A stretch of DNA of 64,000 nt, taken from positions 560,501 to 624,500 of the forward strand of contig NOKP01000001.1 of assembly GCA_002682825.1 (NCBI GenBank), in the 5' to 3' direction. The position numbers were made by a program, and so were the translations under genes. The notes under the pieces are model-generated. The model did no database searches. It worked only from the letters and a program-made list of their open reading frames with translations, and was not told the DNA's origin. Below, piece by piece: positions 33,132 through 44,961 of this stretch. This stretch comes from Neonectria sp. B-13. Taxonomy: Eukaryota; Ascomycota; Sordariomycetes; Hypocreales; Nectriaceae. Numbering within the stretch: position 1 is the first letter of the stretch; each line of letters begins with the position of its first letter.

Positions 33132-34894
33132 ATGGAAAATGCCGCCGCCATCAGACACAGGCTTGAGGCGTTGCTACCTGACGCCAAGCAGGTCATGAGC
33201 ATCGCAGGGACTCCTGGAGCAGCCATTGCCGTCCTCCATGATGGGCAGCTGCTCCATAGCGAGTATATCGGCTTTCGCGATGTCGAGAACAGGGTATGTG
33301 TTCCAGGTCGTTTCCTTCCAAAAAGAAAACAGGGTGATTGGTGAAGCCTACATATAGAAATGTCTTGCCCTTTCCGTATTTCCCATCGTCCAAGCTCACG
33401 ACAGTTGCTGACTGCCCTCTTCGTCATTAGCTCCCAGTCGATGACGTCACAATCTTCCCCTGTGCCTCCCTGACGAAGGCTGTCGTCTCGGCAGCCGTCG
33501 CTCTGTGTGTCGAAGATGGAAAGTTTGCATGGGATACTCCCGTGAAGGACATTCTTACAGAGTTCCGCACAAAGAGCGAAACTCTCCACCACAACATGAC
33601 GCCCGTGGACTGCCTCTCGCATCGTGCCGGGATGCAAAGCTCCTTATACTGGCTTGGAAGCATGAACAACGTCCTGATCTCGAAGGATAAGAGCATGGAT
33701 TTCATCAATGATCTTAAGCAGGTCAAGCAATTTAGGAACGAGTACCTATACAACAACCTCGGCTACGAGATCGCAGCCCATATTCTAGAAAAGGCGACGG
33801 GAGAGCCGTGGGAGCGCATCCTGCATTCCCGCATATTTCAACCACTGTCCATGACTAGGACCGGCACACGGGCCCATTTCAACCGTGGGGACAATGCAAC
33901 CAAGGCATATGCGGCCCTAGACGATGCCAGCTCGGTCGAGGTTACGCCGATGCTCTCGGGAGACGACACCGTTGGCGGCCCCGGGTCGGCGATGCGCAGT
34001 TGCATCCGTGATCTGGTCAAGCTCTACGCTGATTTCCTGGCCTCTGGCGCCCATCAATTCGAGAATAACGTGAAGGAGACACCAGGCTCCCCCTTGAAGC
34101 AAGTTCCCTTCCTGTTCTCTCCCAAGATAGCTATCAACCGAACCTGCTTCCACGAGAACTCCTACGCGCTTGGATGGGCCCGCGTCCAGACTCCCGGCCC
34201 CATGGGCGCAATTGGACTCAATCCGGACTTGTTACAGCCCAAACCACCGCCCAAAATCGCTCTTAATCACCCGTCGGAGCTAATCCTCTACCATCAGGGA
34301 AGTATGCCGGGAAACCTGGCTGCCGTCAATCTCGTCCCTTCGACCAAGGGGGCAATTATTGTCCTAACAAATTGTCTCGCGCTTAACGATGCAGCTGACT
34401 GGCTCGGCCAGATGTACCTGGAGGCCTATTTGGGAGTCGCCAACAGAAACGACTACGTCGCGCTGTCGAGAGAGACTGCGGAAGCGGCGCGTCAGTGGCG
34501 TCCCAACCTCATTGCTCAGCTTCAAAAGGATCGGGTACCAGGAACAGTGCCCCGAAAGCTTTCTGAATATACGGGAACATTTTATAACGAGGCTAGGACC
34601 ATGATGGTCGAGGTCCTTGTCAACGGCAACGACGAGTCGCTGAAGATGGCGTTTCAGGGACTCAAGGATGAGGTATACCCGCTAACCCACTACCACAACA
34701 GTGTTTTCACATGGCTCGTGACGCGGGATGAGTTTGCGCGACGCGGGCGTTTCACCAACTATGACGCCAACTACTTCAAGATCAATTTCGGTGACGCGGA
34801 TAGGAGCAGACCAATTACATACTTCACATGGTGGCACGACAAATTTCTGGCTGAGCCCGAGAAGTTCACAAAAGATACGGCAGCCGAGGACTGA
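33132..34894 (+). CDS. Beta-lactamase-fold serine hydrolase (class C / PBP-like)
   Basis: Exons 33132-33293 and 33431-34894 encode 541 aa of the PF00144-type family, which in fungi includes esterases, transesterases and peptidases. The SxxK motif is Ser67-Leu-Thr-Lys70 (PCASLTKA). The YxN motif is Tyr161-Asn-Asn163 (YLYNNLGYEIAAHILEKATG). A C-terminal lipocalin-like domain probably begins near SEYTGTFYN. No signal peptide, so probably intracellular. The start gives GTPGAAIAVLHDGQLLHSEYIGFRDVENR, the usual first strands. The 137-nt intron is long for this window, so a missed micro-exon is possible. Such genes often sit in metabolite clusters; the substrate is unknown. Confidence 0.87.
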
Positions 34895-35258
34895 TAGGAA
34901 GCTAGCTCCCTTGAATAGAGTGTCTATATGTAGTGCGTGGATCGACCTCCGCATGATGCTTTCAGTTATGTCGTCCCCTCCCACCCCACAGGGGTGGGCG
35001 TGGCTGACACCTCTGCCCGCGTTTCAAGACAGCAATCATCTAAGGTGATACAGCATCTCTGCATGCCAAATAAAGTGATAGGGCAAGGGGAAAGAGTGAT
35101 CCCTTGTCCTACATCGGGCAGCATACACGTTGAAGTTAGCTTCTATCCTCCCTCCCTCTTGGCCAGGTTCCCTCGTCCGTACGAAATTACGTACCTTCAA
35201 AACTAAAGGCATTGTACTATACCGGAAACCGAGGAAGAAAAGCGAGGAAGAAAAAAAG
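34895..35258. other. Intergenic region
   Basis: 364 bp between the serine hydrolase and the pyroglutamyl-peptidase-like locus. Nothing recognisable. Confidence 0.5.
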
Positions 35259-36115
35259 ATGGGAGTGTCTGCTTGGCCAAATATGAAGGATGGAACATTC
35301 GTTGTCGGTGTGACGGCGTTTGGGGTGCCGTCTGCCCGCAAGAACCACGACCGCTGATGCCCAATACCATGCTAACTGCCGTGGTAGCTCTACGCCGAGA
35401 CACATGATTTCAACGCGTCAAGGATGGTCCTCGATGCGCTGCCGCCGATTATGGAGAGCGGCACGGGACACCGACAGAAAATCCAGATCCTCAAGTACCC
35501 TGAGATTGATGTCACATACGACGCCGTATCTCGAGCAGTTAACAATATTTGGAGCTCCGGCTGCGCTGCCTGGGTGAACGCTGCCTCCGCTGCGGGCATC
35601 GAATACGACTCGGACGAGACGCCCAGAGTTCACTGCGTGATTCATCTTGGGCAAATGCGCGGCTTTCCGGGCTACTCGATCGAAAAGCTGGCTCACAGGG
35701 ACGGCTACTAGAGGAAGGATCTGGAGTCCAGAATCAAGACGGTGCCCCAGTGGAGGAGCGATTTGCCGTATGTCCCGCCGTCCTGGAACCTGACATCGAA
35801 GTCGATATGGTCACTGCTGCGGTCAAGAGAGCCAAGCCTGTGCGTTTCCAAATGTGTCTTTGTATTTCCAAACATACTCACCGGGCACAGAGTACTTTGA
35901 TCCGAACTTCGACCAACGCCGGTCGGTTCACGTGTGAATACATTATGTACTCCTCTCTAGCTGCCCTCTTTAAGCAGGGCTTAGAGGGAAGGGCTATGCT
36001 CATGCACGTGCCGGCTAAGAACTCAGACGAGGATATATGGAATGGTGTCGAGATAGCTATGAGTCTCATAGCCAAGGTCGCGGACAGCATCCAGGCGCAT
36101 CATATGCCCAAGTGA
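35259..36115 (+). pseudogene. Pyroglutamyl peptidase I-like gene, interrupted
   Basis: Cysteine peptidase C15 homologue. 35259-35324 gives TFVVGVTAFG, then an intron to 35388. LYAETHDFNASRMVLDAL, then VIHLGQMRGFPGYSIEKLAHRDGY correspond to the N-terminal and Glu-containing blocks. 35891-36115 gives STNAGRFTCEYIMYSSLAALF, with catalytic Cys in RFTCEY, and then LMHVPAKNSDEDI with catalytic His. A TAG at 35709-35711 follows HRDGY directly in frame and no sensible intron removes it. Downstream, the likely continuation EPDIEVDMVTAAVKRAKP lies in another frame, although a donor at GTATGT (about 35774) could explain that shift. I favour a recently inactivated gene; stop readthrough or a sequence error are the alternatives. 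Confidence 0.7.
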
Positions 36116-37395
36116 CAGGACGTGTCTCCCCGCTGGTAGCTTGCCACCGACGTCTAAGATTCTTCACGAGGTCATGAATCAGGGCTAGGGCAGGTCATTA
36201 CTTTATTTTCAAAGTTACTATATTCAGTCTCAAACCCTTGAACTCGGCCCTAAAATAACCGTTCCTCGCCTTTCTCCTTCGACGCGCCGGTTTATCAGGA
36301 TAGTGCGCTTAGCTCTTACCCAGTTAGCTTGGCCGACGAGTCTGTCGGTATCAGAGTAGATATCTCGATATTCATAACGTCCGTCGGCTCGCGCATCCGT
36401 GTGTGCACCGTCGAGTGTACTTTTTCCATGCATGTCCTAGAATAGGTCATTCCGATCTAGCGCTTCGTTACATCACGATTGATAGCTTCTTCTCTTCGGC
36501 TCAGTCTTGGATTCAGTAGTTAGGCATGCGCAAGCGGACAATAAGAAATTTCAGATGGAGGTGTAGGCCGCGTGCCGTTGCCCTCCTCGACAACGAACCT
36601 TACGTCTATAGCGACGCCTACAGGTGTCAACTATCCTTGACGAAGATCACTGTTTGATCGCAGAGGAAGGTAAAAGAGTTGTTACTGAATACTATTTTTT
36701 CCGTATGCAACCATTTCAATGGCAATGAGCGGCTTGGCGAGTGGTGTACGCGTGATATCCCACGTAGTAATAAGGACTCAGTAATCAGCGGGTGGCCCTA
36801 GAGCCCGACAGCATGATCATCTTGGGTCAGCTGGATATTGTCGGAAGAATAAGGGACGTAATTTGACAAAAGAAAATGCGTTACTAGGAGTGTAACACCC
36901 ACCATTCAGTTGCAACTAATATTCAACAGAATGCCCGACTTGATACCTCAACATACTCTCTCACCAGACCCTAATGTAGCAACTAGGAAGACACGATTTG
37001 GTATCAACAACATCTTGCCGTCCTCTTGTGGAAGTGTCTCCTCGAGCTCTCTTCGGCTTGATGAGAATATAGGATCAAATGACTTGGGGTAATGAATGAG
37101 GTCAAAACCCTGGGTCAGAGCCTGAGGTGCACTGAATTCTCAATTTACGTCACCATCATCCGAGTATGGAATAATCACACTAAGGTACGTGGAGGACATA
37201 TTCATTTGGCAAATACTTGAAAATAGCGGATAACAGAGAAAATAGAAGGTATAAGTGGATATTTATTGGAGAACTAAATGGGGTATCTGAGTTCCTGTCG
37301 AAAAATGTCGACTAAACCAACTTCCAAGTAGGATATCGAATCATAATCCCCCGATCAACACCGTCTCATTCTGTCGTAGACAAGCTTGTCATGGC
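36116..37395. other. Intergenic region
   Basis: 1.28 kb with no coding signal I can support. It includes GTTACTAGGAGTGTAAC at 36880-36896, similar to a repeat at 32510. The right end is the 3' flank of the GRG1-like gene. Confidence 0.5.
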
Positions 37396-37659
37396 TTAGA
37401 TGGACTCCTTGTGGGCATCGGCCTTGGTGTCATGCTTGGCCTCGTCGGCCTTGTCACCAAGAGCGTCCTTGGCTGCGGAGGCACTGCAATGTGTAAGCAA
37501 TTATTCTTACAGTTGATGGAAAAATGAAATCACATACCGGCTGCCGATGGGGGCGTTGCTGTCCTTGGCCTCTTCCTTGTTGGTCTCCTTGGAGGCGGTC
37601 GAGGTGCCCTTCTGGACCTTCTCGGAAACGTAGTTGGCGCCCTGCTTAACGGAATCCAT
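37396..37659 (-). CDS. grg1: Glucose-repressible protein GRG1/CCG1 homologue
   Basis: Small hydrophilic protein, 69 aa, exons 37538-37659 and 37396-37483. It begins MDSVKQGANYVSEKVQKG and continues KETNKEEAKDSNAPIGSR then ASAAKDALGDKADEAKHDTK, nearly the textbook sequence of Neurospora grg-1/ccg-1 relatives. Such proteins accumulate under glucose starvation, stress and clock control; the molecular function is unknown. Rich in Lys, Glu, Asp and Ala, with no cysteine and probably disordered. A TATATAA box on the coding strand (37763-37769) lies about 104 bp upstream of the start. Confidence 0.95.
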
Positions 37660-38434
37660 TGTGATTTTTGAGTGTTGGTAGTGTTTTGTAGTTGTAAAAG
37701 TTGATGCGATTGCTTGTGTGTTTGTTGTTGAAAATGTTTGTTCTTGCGGGAATGTTGCCAGTTTATATAGACAACGCTTGACACACAAATGGCTTGTGAT
37801 ATGATGTCTAGTTCGTCATCAAGCATCTATAGACCTTGATATCTGCATCTTGGCTGTTCACTTTCCGGGTTATGCAGTAATTTGTCGTTGGATTCATCGT
37901 CGGGAGGATGATGTGGCGTCATAGACTGTGGAAAACGGCGTACAAACAAGCTACATCTTGGCAACCTCGGTCCGGAGGCTTAGCAACGGACGTAGATGAA
38001 CCGCGATTCGCGTAATGGGCTCGCCTGTGAATGGCTCTGCACAATCGTTATGGGCGGAATGGTCGTGGGTGTCAAGAACAAGAATCGCATCACGAAAACG
38101 TCATCGCGTGGAGGTGGTGTTGCAGGGGGGTGGCTGTGCCGCATCAGCACATGGCACATGGCACATGGCGCATCACAGAGTTGCATATTCCCCTACATGG
38201 GCTACAGGACTTACCAAGGCAACGGGAAGGGTCAATCGTAATAGTATAAACATCAAACGATAAGATCGACGGGAGATGAGCTAAACGTCGCTTCGGCTCC
38301 GTCATTGATCTGGCGATGCCTATGCCTCCCTAATACTTGTGATGTGAACGGTTCGGAAGTTGAGTGTCAAATTACATAAGCAAAGTGACGTAATAATATT
38401 TATATGAGAGCTATTCTGTTTCCTTTTCCACATA
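37660..38434. promoter_or_regulatory. Promoter region of the glucose-repressible gene
   Basis: 775 bp between GRG1 and the decarboxylase 3' end. It contains the TATATAA box (minus strand, 37763-37769) and a CreA-type SYGGRG match GTGGAG at 38108-38113, consistent with glucose repression. A short tandem ATGGCAC repeat lies at about 38149-38170. No gene is supported. Confidence 0.5.
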
Positions 38435-40035
38435 TCATTTTTTGACGACCGCCAGCCGTCCTCGAACTGGCACATTCTCCTTCCTCCCTACTTCCGGAAG
38501 TCCCTCCAGCTTGACGCCTTTGCGGAAGATTAAGCAATGCGATGATCCTCCAAAGTGGAACATGCCGGTCTCTTGGCCCTTCTCAACCCGTTGGCCTTCC
38601 TTCACCGTGATGTCGCACGTGCTCACCTCGTCCATCCCAATGCCGATGAACCCAACGAGTCCAAGGTCTGCATTGTCCGCCTCAAACACGATAATCGCCC
38701 GCGTGGCCAGCGCAGACAAGTAACCTTGCGCGACTCCGATGCCGCCGGTGTCGATCTCCGAGACGGTCGGGTCGCCGACGCCTTCGAACAGCGGCTCGCT
38801 GAAGTAGGTCCCCTCCTCGACGAAAGCGCGGCGCACCGTGCCGGACACGGGGGCGTGCCAGCGGTGGTAAGAGAGCGCCGAGAGGAATGCCTGGTAGATG
38901 GTGCCGCCAGCGAAGTGGTGAGCCAGCGGGTCGTGCGCCATCATGTCGAGGACGGAGTATGGCTGGCCTTTGATGAAGAACTTATCACGGAGCTTAACGT
39001 CGTGCTCGATGTTGTAAACGCGAGACTCGCATGCGTTGGTGATGACGCTGTCGTCTTCGGGGGACGCCACCGGGCGAGCGCTATCCTTGACCTGACGAGT
39101 GAAGAAATCTGCATGGCGTATGAGTAACATACGTTGAAAAGGAAGGGAGACATGTGACTTACCGTCCCAGGATTTGTAGCCGTAATACTTTGCTGACGGC
39201 TCGCAGTGGTACATGTCCTCAAACTTGAAATCCGTCTTGTTTGGGGCGTTGGCTACCTGCATTAGGTCTCCCACCGCCGTCTTGCCAAACCATCCAAGCT
39301 CATGATCCCCCAGCACTTCGGCTGACGCGGGGGTCTGTAGGAGAATTAAGACGCTATCCCGACCACATATCACTATGATAGGGGCTCGGTCGGGAAACTC
39401 ACCAGCAAATACTTTCCCCACTCATTGAGGACCTTCTTGAGCATGCGGTTCACATCCGGATCCAAAAAGGCGGCATATCCACTTGCCAACTGTCAGTCTT
39501 CACCATCACCATGTCCCATCGTGATTTTCGACTCACCTCGGTGTTCCCATTGCATAGTCGAAGAGGGCACACATGGGCACACCGACCATGCCCACACTCT
39601 CAGCCGCGTCCGTCCATTCGGGCGCCCTGCTCAGGATGTGGTTCAGCACATTCAGCATTTGCTCATAATCACGGATTTGCTTCAAGCCAGTCGGGTCCAA
39701 TTGGTAAGGAGGCTTCTGCGGGATCTCGTCAAACATCTGCGAGAAGTACATGTAGACGCGCGGCGTCGTCTCGATGAATTCTTTGAACTCCTGCAGCACA
39801 GGGAGCAGCTTCTGCGGGTGTGCGTCGACGTGTTTAGTCACGCGGCGCAGGTATTCTCGGTGGACGCGATGGTCGGCCGGGAGCCAGGCACCGGGCCTAA
39901 GAGCTCATGTTAGCAACATGTTGATGGTGACAGTCTCAGTGAGTGGTTCTGAGCATGTCGGCTGAAGAGACAAGCATACTTGTGAACCCGGTGCTTGTGG
40001 GGAATGTGATGCTCGTCGCCGTGTTGCACAACCAT
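38435..40035 (-). CDS. PSD-family decarboxylase, similar to PsiD tryptophan decarboxylase
   Basis: Exons 39980-40035, 39537-39896, 39403-39481, 39163-39334 and 38435-39108 give 446 aa. The N-terminal part (PGAWLPADHRVHREYLRRV, then SGYAAFLDPDVNRMLKKVLNEW) is the PSD-associated domain found in soluble fungal proteins including Psilocybe PsiD, not in membrane phosphatidylserine decarboxylases. The C-terminal half is the catalytic domain with YHRWHAPVSGTV and the self-cleavage site FHFGGSSHCLIF (serines about 411-412), which would generate a pyruvoyl cofactor. No targeting peptide or membrane span is seen. It may decarboxylate an aromatic amino acid or related substrate; a PS substrate is the alternative. 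The third splice (acceptor at GCAAG) is inferred from phase. Confidence 0.88.
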
Positions 40036-40791
40036 CTTGTCTATTGATCGATGACTAGGGATCTTAATTCTCCGACAATGCTGCGTGAAGACGCCTCATA
40101 TATAGAAGCAACGAGTATTGGCGACCGACCCCTCTATTTGACCCCACCCCACATCTTTCGTAGGCAATGCAATGCATGATGCTGCTCGGTGCCGACGCTG
40201 ACGTCAACCGCATCAAGTTTTACGCGGCAACTAGGAAGATCCCGCTCCCAAAGTCTCCTGCATCCGTCCTACCCGATCATCGAGCTCTTGTGTAGCCACA
40301 GCAGCTCGAGCCACTACGGCACGTCCGGTTATTATATTCCGTGTTTTGCAGGTGCTTTTGGGAGGAATCTGTCAACCGCATGCGGATCTTGTGCCGATCT
40401 GCCGAAGCGTCCACATCTTCCAAGTTTCTTGGCACAACTGAAGCTAGTGCTGCATACGAAGCTCCCTCGACCCCGTTATGACGTTATGATGTTTTCAATC
40501 CCAGCATTAGTCCAGCCTCTGTACTCTCAACTAATTACAAGTTGTATGTAGGCTCGTGAGCGCGTTTCGGGAACCGAATTTTGAACCTCATAGTGTTTTT
40601 TGTCACGACTTCGTTCCCAAAATCTGACCACATGTCAAAATGAGTCGCACAGCTTCATATTGCTCGCTTAATCCCCAACCAATCGCTGCCTCTATTCGCT
40701 AAGTCTAAAAGAGCTTCTGGTATGTGACATACGTTTTGGATACCCTCATCTCCAAGCAGTCAGGTCTCCTTCGATTTAGACTTCCCTCAAC
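40036..40791. other. Intergenic region upstream of the PSD-family gene
   Basis: 756 bp, promoter of the decarboxylase and 3' flank of the GH32 gene. No gene seen. Confidence 0.5.
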
Positions 40792-42603
40792 TCATTCAGG
40801 GCTGAATTTTGTAACCTTCGCTAGATTCTCCCACACCTTGATGGACTCAAACAAAATCGTGCCTGAGTCTTGCCCCTCCACGAACCAACTGATGCCAGAG
40901 CAGAGCTGGCCGCCCGAGTAAGCAACCGTTGACAGTGCGAAGCGATCGTTGGCAAAGATCTCCAGAACATCGCCGTCGCAGAATATCCGCAGATGCAATT
41001 TCTCCAAAGAATCCAAACCATCCTTATCAAGCTTGAAAAGTGTGAACGCCCCGGAGACCTCGTGCTTTTGTACGTCTGGTTCGAAGTTTGACAAGCTCCT
41101 ATCAACCATGATCTCCTCGTCGTCAAGCGAGAAGAATATGCTCGTCCGCTGTGATAAATCATTATTGTGTTGGACGAAGAAGCCCACGCGTCCTTGGTCT
41201 CGTTGGATGTTGATGACAGCCTCCAATTCCCAGTTTGTGCACGGGCTGTCCGTAAGTTGACCAGCACTACTATGGCCTCCAAGGTGGGACCAAGTGGCCG
41301 CTTTTGTTCGCCTGAGTGCTTGTAGGTCGGACAATGGCCGAATTCCCAATGTTTTGACAGTATTTGTTTGTCTTGAACTCAGTGTTGTCTTGTCATCCAC
41401 CACATCGATGGACTTGATATCAGCCAAAGGCGTCTTCAGCGTTCCAATAACATTTCGGGTTGAAAACAAGAACAGCTCTCTTGGAAGAGAAAGATATCCT
41501 GTCCAGCCCTTGGACTCGCGTCGATCCAACGTGAGCTCCTCCTCCTTGATCCATCCCCATAGGATGCGTTTTTTTGTTTTAGGATGCTCGTAGGTATTCG
41601 GGGCGTAAAAGCAGCCGTGATCCAACATTCCGCTGAACTCGTGTTCCAGCTGAATCCCCTTTGGTGTGGTTTGTAGATTGCCAGCTACCCAGACTGAGGA
41701 CTGGACTCCTTGTTGATCTTCGTCGTCGTCGCTGCACCCCCGTTTGGGTCCGCCTTCTGACCCGAGGGTCATGATCTGGAACTCCTCGGGGCCATTCCGG
41801 AGGGTCATGAAGTTAACGCACTCCCAGTTAATGCCAAAATCTGCCCCCCATCTTCCAGAAGAGCAGGAAGCAACGGGGACGTCAACTAACTGTCCCAGGT
41901 AGCGCCAGGAAGCCAAATTGGTTGGCGCAACGGCATAGAGAAACACTGTAGGACCATGGTTGAGGACACCCCCGGATACTACGCCGTACAGACTTCTCTC
42001 GCCACGCACCTCGTCCAAGGCGGGCCATGCAGCCAGGTAGGGGTCGCGGAACCCAGTGACAATGAGGCCGTCGGGCTCACCGCGCAAGATTGGGTTGAGT
42101 TCACTTTTTTGCCAACTCCGACCTCCATCGTTGGATACGGCTGCTGACAAGCCGGCACAGCTGTTGGAGTATGGAATTGACCAGTGGATGGGAAGCTTCT
42201 CAATGGACGAATAAATGATGCTGAGTTGCGTACTTTCTCCTTGCAAGCCTGTGGGATAAAAGCAGCCAGTGAAGATGCCCTCCTTGTCGTACGGAAGTGT
42301 CGGTTTCAGGACCGGAACATCACCGTTCTGCTGCCAAAACACTCCATCTCGGCTGGTAAAGTGGCCCCAGGTTATGTCACCCCAGTCGCAAGACTTTGGG
42401 TTCCCTAATCAGCTGTCAGAGATGGTAGGTCTGACTGTGAAGGCGTGGTAGGAAGACTCACACTGATAGAATAAATGGTAGGTATCGGTTACAGCATCGT
42501 ACCCAGGCGCACAAGGATCGTTGATCCATCCACTTGGGGCTTTGAGATGGTAGGTTGGAGGAGTGTGCCGCAGCGGCTTGCTGGCAATAGTTATTCCAGG
42601 CAT
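40792..42603 (-). CDS. Glycoside hydrolase family 32 (invertase/inulinase/fructanase-like)
   Basis: Exons 42462-42603 and 40792-42404 encode 584 aa. The nucleophile block near residue 25 reads GWINDPCAP, keeping the catalytic Asp but with Cys-Ala after Asp-Pro where most members have Asn-Gly. FYQWNPKSCDWGDITWGH, the transition-state Asp in FRDPYLAAW and the acid/base Glu in GINWECVNF are all present. The C-terminal part has the beta-sandwich module (DRRESKGWTGYLSLPREL near its start, LEIFANDRFALSTV near its end). There is no signal peptide, so it may be an intracellular sucrose or fructo-oligosaccharide hydrolase rather than a secreted inulinase. A GTGAGT donor after CAGT is needed to give FYQW. 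Confidence 0.9.
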
Positions 42604-43252
42604 AATGTCAGGGTGATATTAGTTCTGTCCGTTCCTTGTGAAAGCGCAGAAACACAGGAGCAATGGGAGAACCTGAGGGAGTGGAATGTATTTCAGATGG
42701 GTGAACGGGACCCCTTGGAACCCATACTTTTACAATAAGTAGCTACTGGCACGATATTTGATACCCCTCACTCCCAGCACTATCGTTTAAAATCAGATGA
42801 GCTTTGGGTGATTTGACACTTGTCGGACCGACGATTCTTGGCAAGGGCGCGAAGATCGTGAAGCTGGGGTACCCCTCCTCTTCTCGTCGGACCGACATGG
42901 TCAAACATCGTCCTTAAAGCCCGGGAAAAGGTTCAGCCTAATGAAGGGATTACAGTCGTAGCCAAATACAGCTAGACGAGTCACCTGAAGCGATGGTTAT
43001 TTTGGGGCTTTCCCCTTTCTCATTGCCTCGATTAGAAACACACCGGCAAGGTCGGGATGCTGATTAGCAGTCTCCCCTTGCAGTGGGTGGGTACTACTAC
43101 TTAAGCTTGAGTTCTGGCCTGCATCACCAACCTCTCGTGACCTGGTTTGGGTTGCTTCGAACTGGCTGGTCAGTGGCGGATGAATTAGAAACAGAATGCT
43201 CGGGTTTATTTTTTGTTTGTTTTAGCTACCCCCAAATAGCCCAGGCTGGGCT
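42604..43252. other. Intergenic region upstream of the GH32 gene
   Basis: 649 bp. Contains CCCCT stress-element-like pentamers (for example 42763-42767) and a T-rich run near 43208-43224. No gene seen. Confidence 0.5.
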
Positions 43253-44244
43253 TTACTGAGCCGTATATCCCCCATCAACAGGCAGAGACACTCCGGTAAT
43301 CCACCTAGCTTCAGCGCTCGCAAGAAAGATGGCGGCGCCAACGATGTCCTCCGGAACTCCAATCCCGTGGAGTGGATGTCGTGACCGAATATCTTCAATA
43401 TCGTCCAGGTGTGCTACCGTGTTCTTGAAGATAGCCGTCTGAGTATCTAGAGCCGAGGCATTAGCGAAGCAATTCCACTGCTCGTTGCTCGACTTATGAC
43501 TTACAGCCAGGACATATCGCGTTGCAGTGGATACCATGCGGAGCGTAGTCCAGAGCGACTTGTCGAGTGAGATTAGACACCGCAGCCTTGGACGCAGCAT
43601 ACGAGCCTGGCAGGTTAGCGGGATGTGGAGATACTCGGTGGACACTGATGGCGCTACTCACAGTTGGATCGCCCGCCGACCAGCCCAAAAATAGAGGACA
43701 TGTTGATAATCCATCCTCGATCTCCAGATGCAAGCACGTCCTGACGCAACATCTGTTTGATGGTATGCTTGGAAGCTAGGAAGACGGATTTGACGTTGAC
43801 GGCCATGGTGACATCCCATGTTTCGTCCGGCGTCTCGTGAATGCCAAGAGGTGCATGGTTTGCCTCGATAGAGATTCCTGCGTTGTTCACAAGGCTTGGG
43901 GGATGTCAATCGCTTTGCCCATGGGCTATGTCGAGGACGACTTACACGTCAATCCGGCCATACTCGGCAACGGCCTGCTGCACCATGGCCTCGACTTCTT
44001 CGGCCTTGCTTAGGTCGGCCTTGACGAATATAGCACGTCCATTATTCTGTCTGATGAGATCGTCTGTATTGATTCCACGCTCCGATTCCACCTCAGCGCG
44101 AGCTTGCGGCCTGAGGTCGACGCATACCAAACTGGCTCCCTCGCGAGAATACGCCAAAGAGATAGCTCTACCAAGACCGGACGAGGACCCAGTAACGATG
44201 CACACCTTGCCGCTCAGGCGTTGTAGGGCAGCAGGAGAAGCCAT
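43253..44244 (-). CDS. Short-chain dehydrogenase/reductase (classical SDR)
   Basis: Exons 43946-44244, 43662-43894, 43505-43606 and 43253-43446 give 275 aa. Cofactor motif TGSSSGLG (19-26) with Asp in LVCVDLR suggests NAD preference. NNAG, the catalytic Ser in NMSSIFG, Tyr-x3-Lys in SYAASK and the tail [19 protein letters not shown] are canonical. It probably oxidises or reduces a hydroxyl or keto group of a small substrate in the cytosol; specificity unknown. All introns have standard GTAAGT/GTGAGT donors. Confidence 0.92.
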
Positions 44245-44961
44245 GGTGATTTGATTGACCCGAAATTCTGCCCGATGACTTCGTCGTCGACTGTTTTATC
44301 ATCCTTCCTTCATTTTCTCATTTAAGACAAAAACACTGCTGCCTAAACTAAGCTGCAGTTGATGTTGTCGTGTGACTGAAAGGGCCTCGGAAGAATTTCC
44401 TCTAATCCTCCTGCAGTGGAACATCGATGTGGGAATGCATCTTTTATCGTTCTGTTGATTGGATCAAAGCTAGAGTTTAGCTCATGAGTCTAAGAGCGGG
44501 CCACCTGCTGCGGTGGATGAGTTGGTTGATTCGGCAATATTTCCTAGATGAGCTTGCGCGCTGGTCTCCGAGCAGCGGGGTACCCTCCACTGCAAGCCTC
44601 ATACCGATCCTCGTTGTATTCTGTATGGGCGTGGAGACGTCGCATTTTGCCTATATTGTAGACATGTAACGGCAATGGAAAGAAACAGAGAGGCCGTCAT
44701 GATGCTAACTCCACTGATGCATTTCCAAAAACAGGTTCCCGGTGGGCCAGCGCTTGCAGCATGCCACCGTCGGAATTCTCTGTAGTGTAAACAATGGGAC
44801 TTGCATTACATCATGTATTTACTGCTTTGGCTATATATTCTATTGTGTAAGTTATCCGAGTCTAACGCGCCAATCCAGTCTATAATTTCTCTACTCTAAG
44901 AAGCCGTAAATGATCTCTATTTTACCGGCAGCCCATCACGTTTGCCTTCCCGGTCCTGCCA
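44245..44961. other. Intergenic region between SDR and histidine phosphatase
   Basis: 717 bp, SDR promoter on the left and phosphatase 3' flank on the right. No gene supported. Confidence 0.5.
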
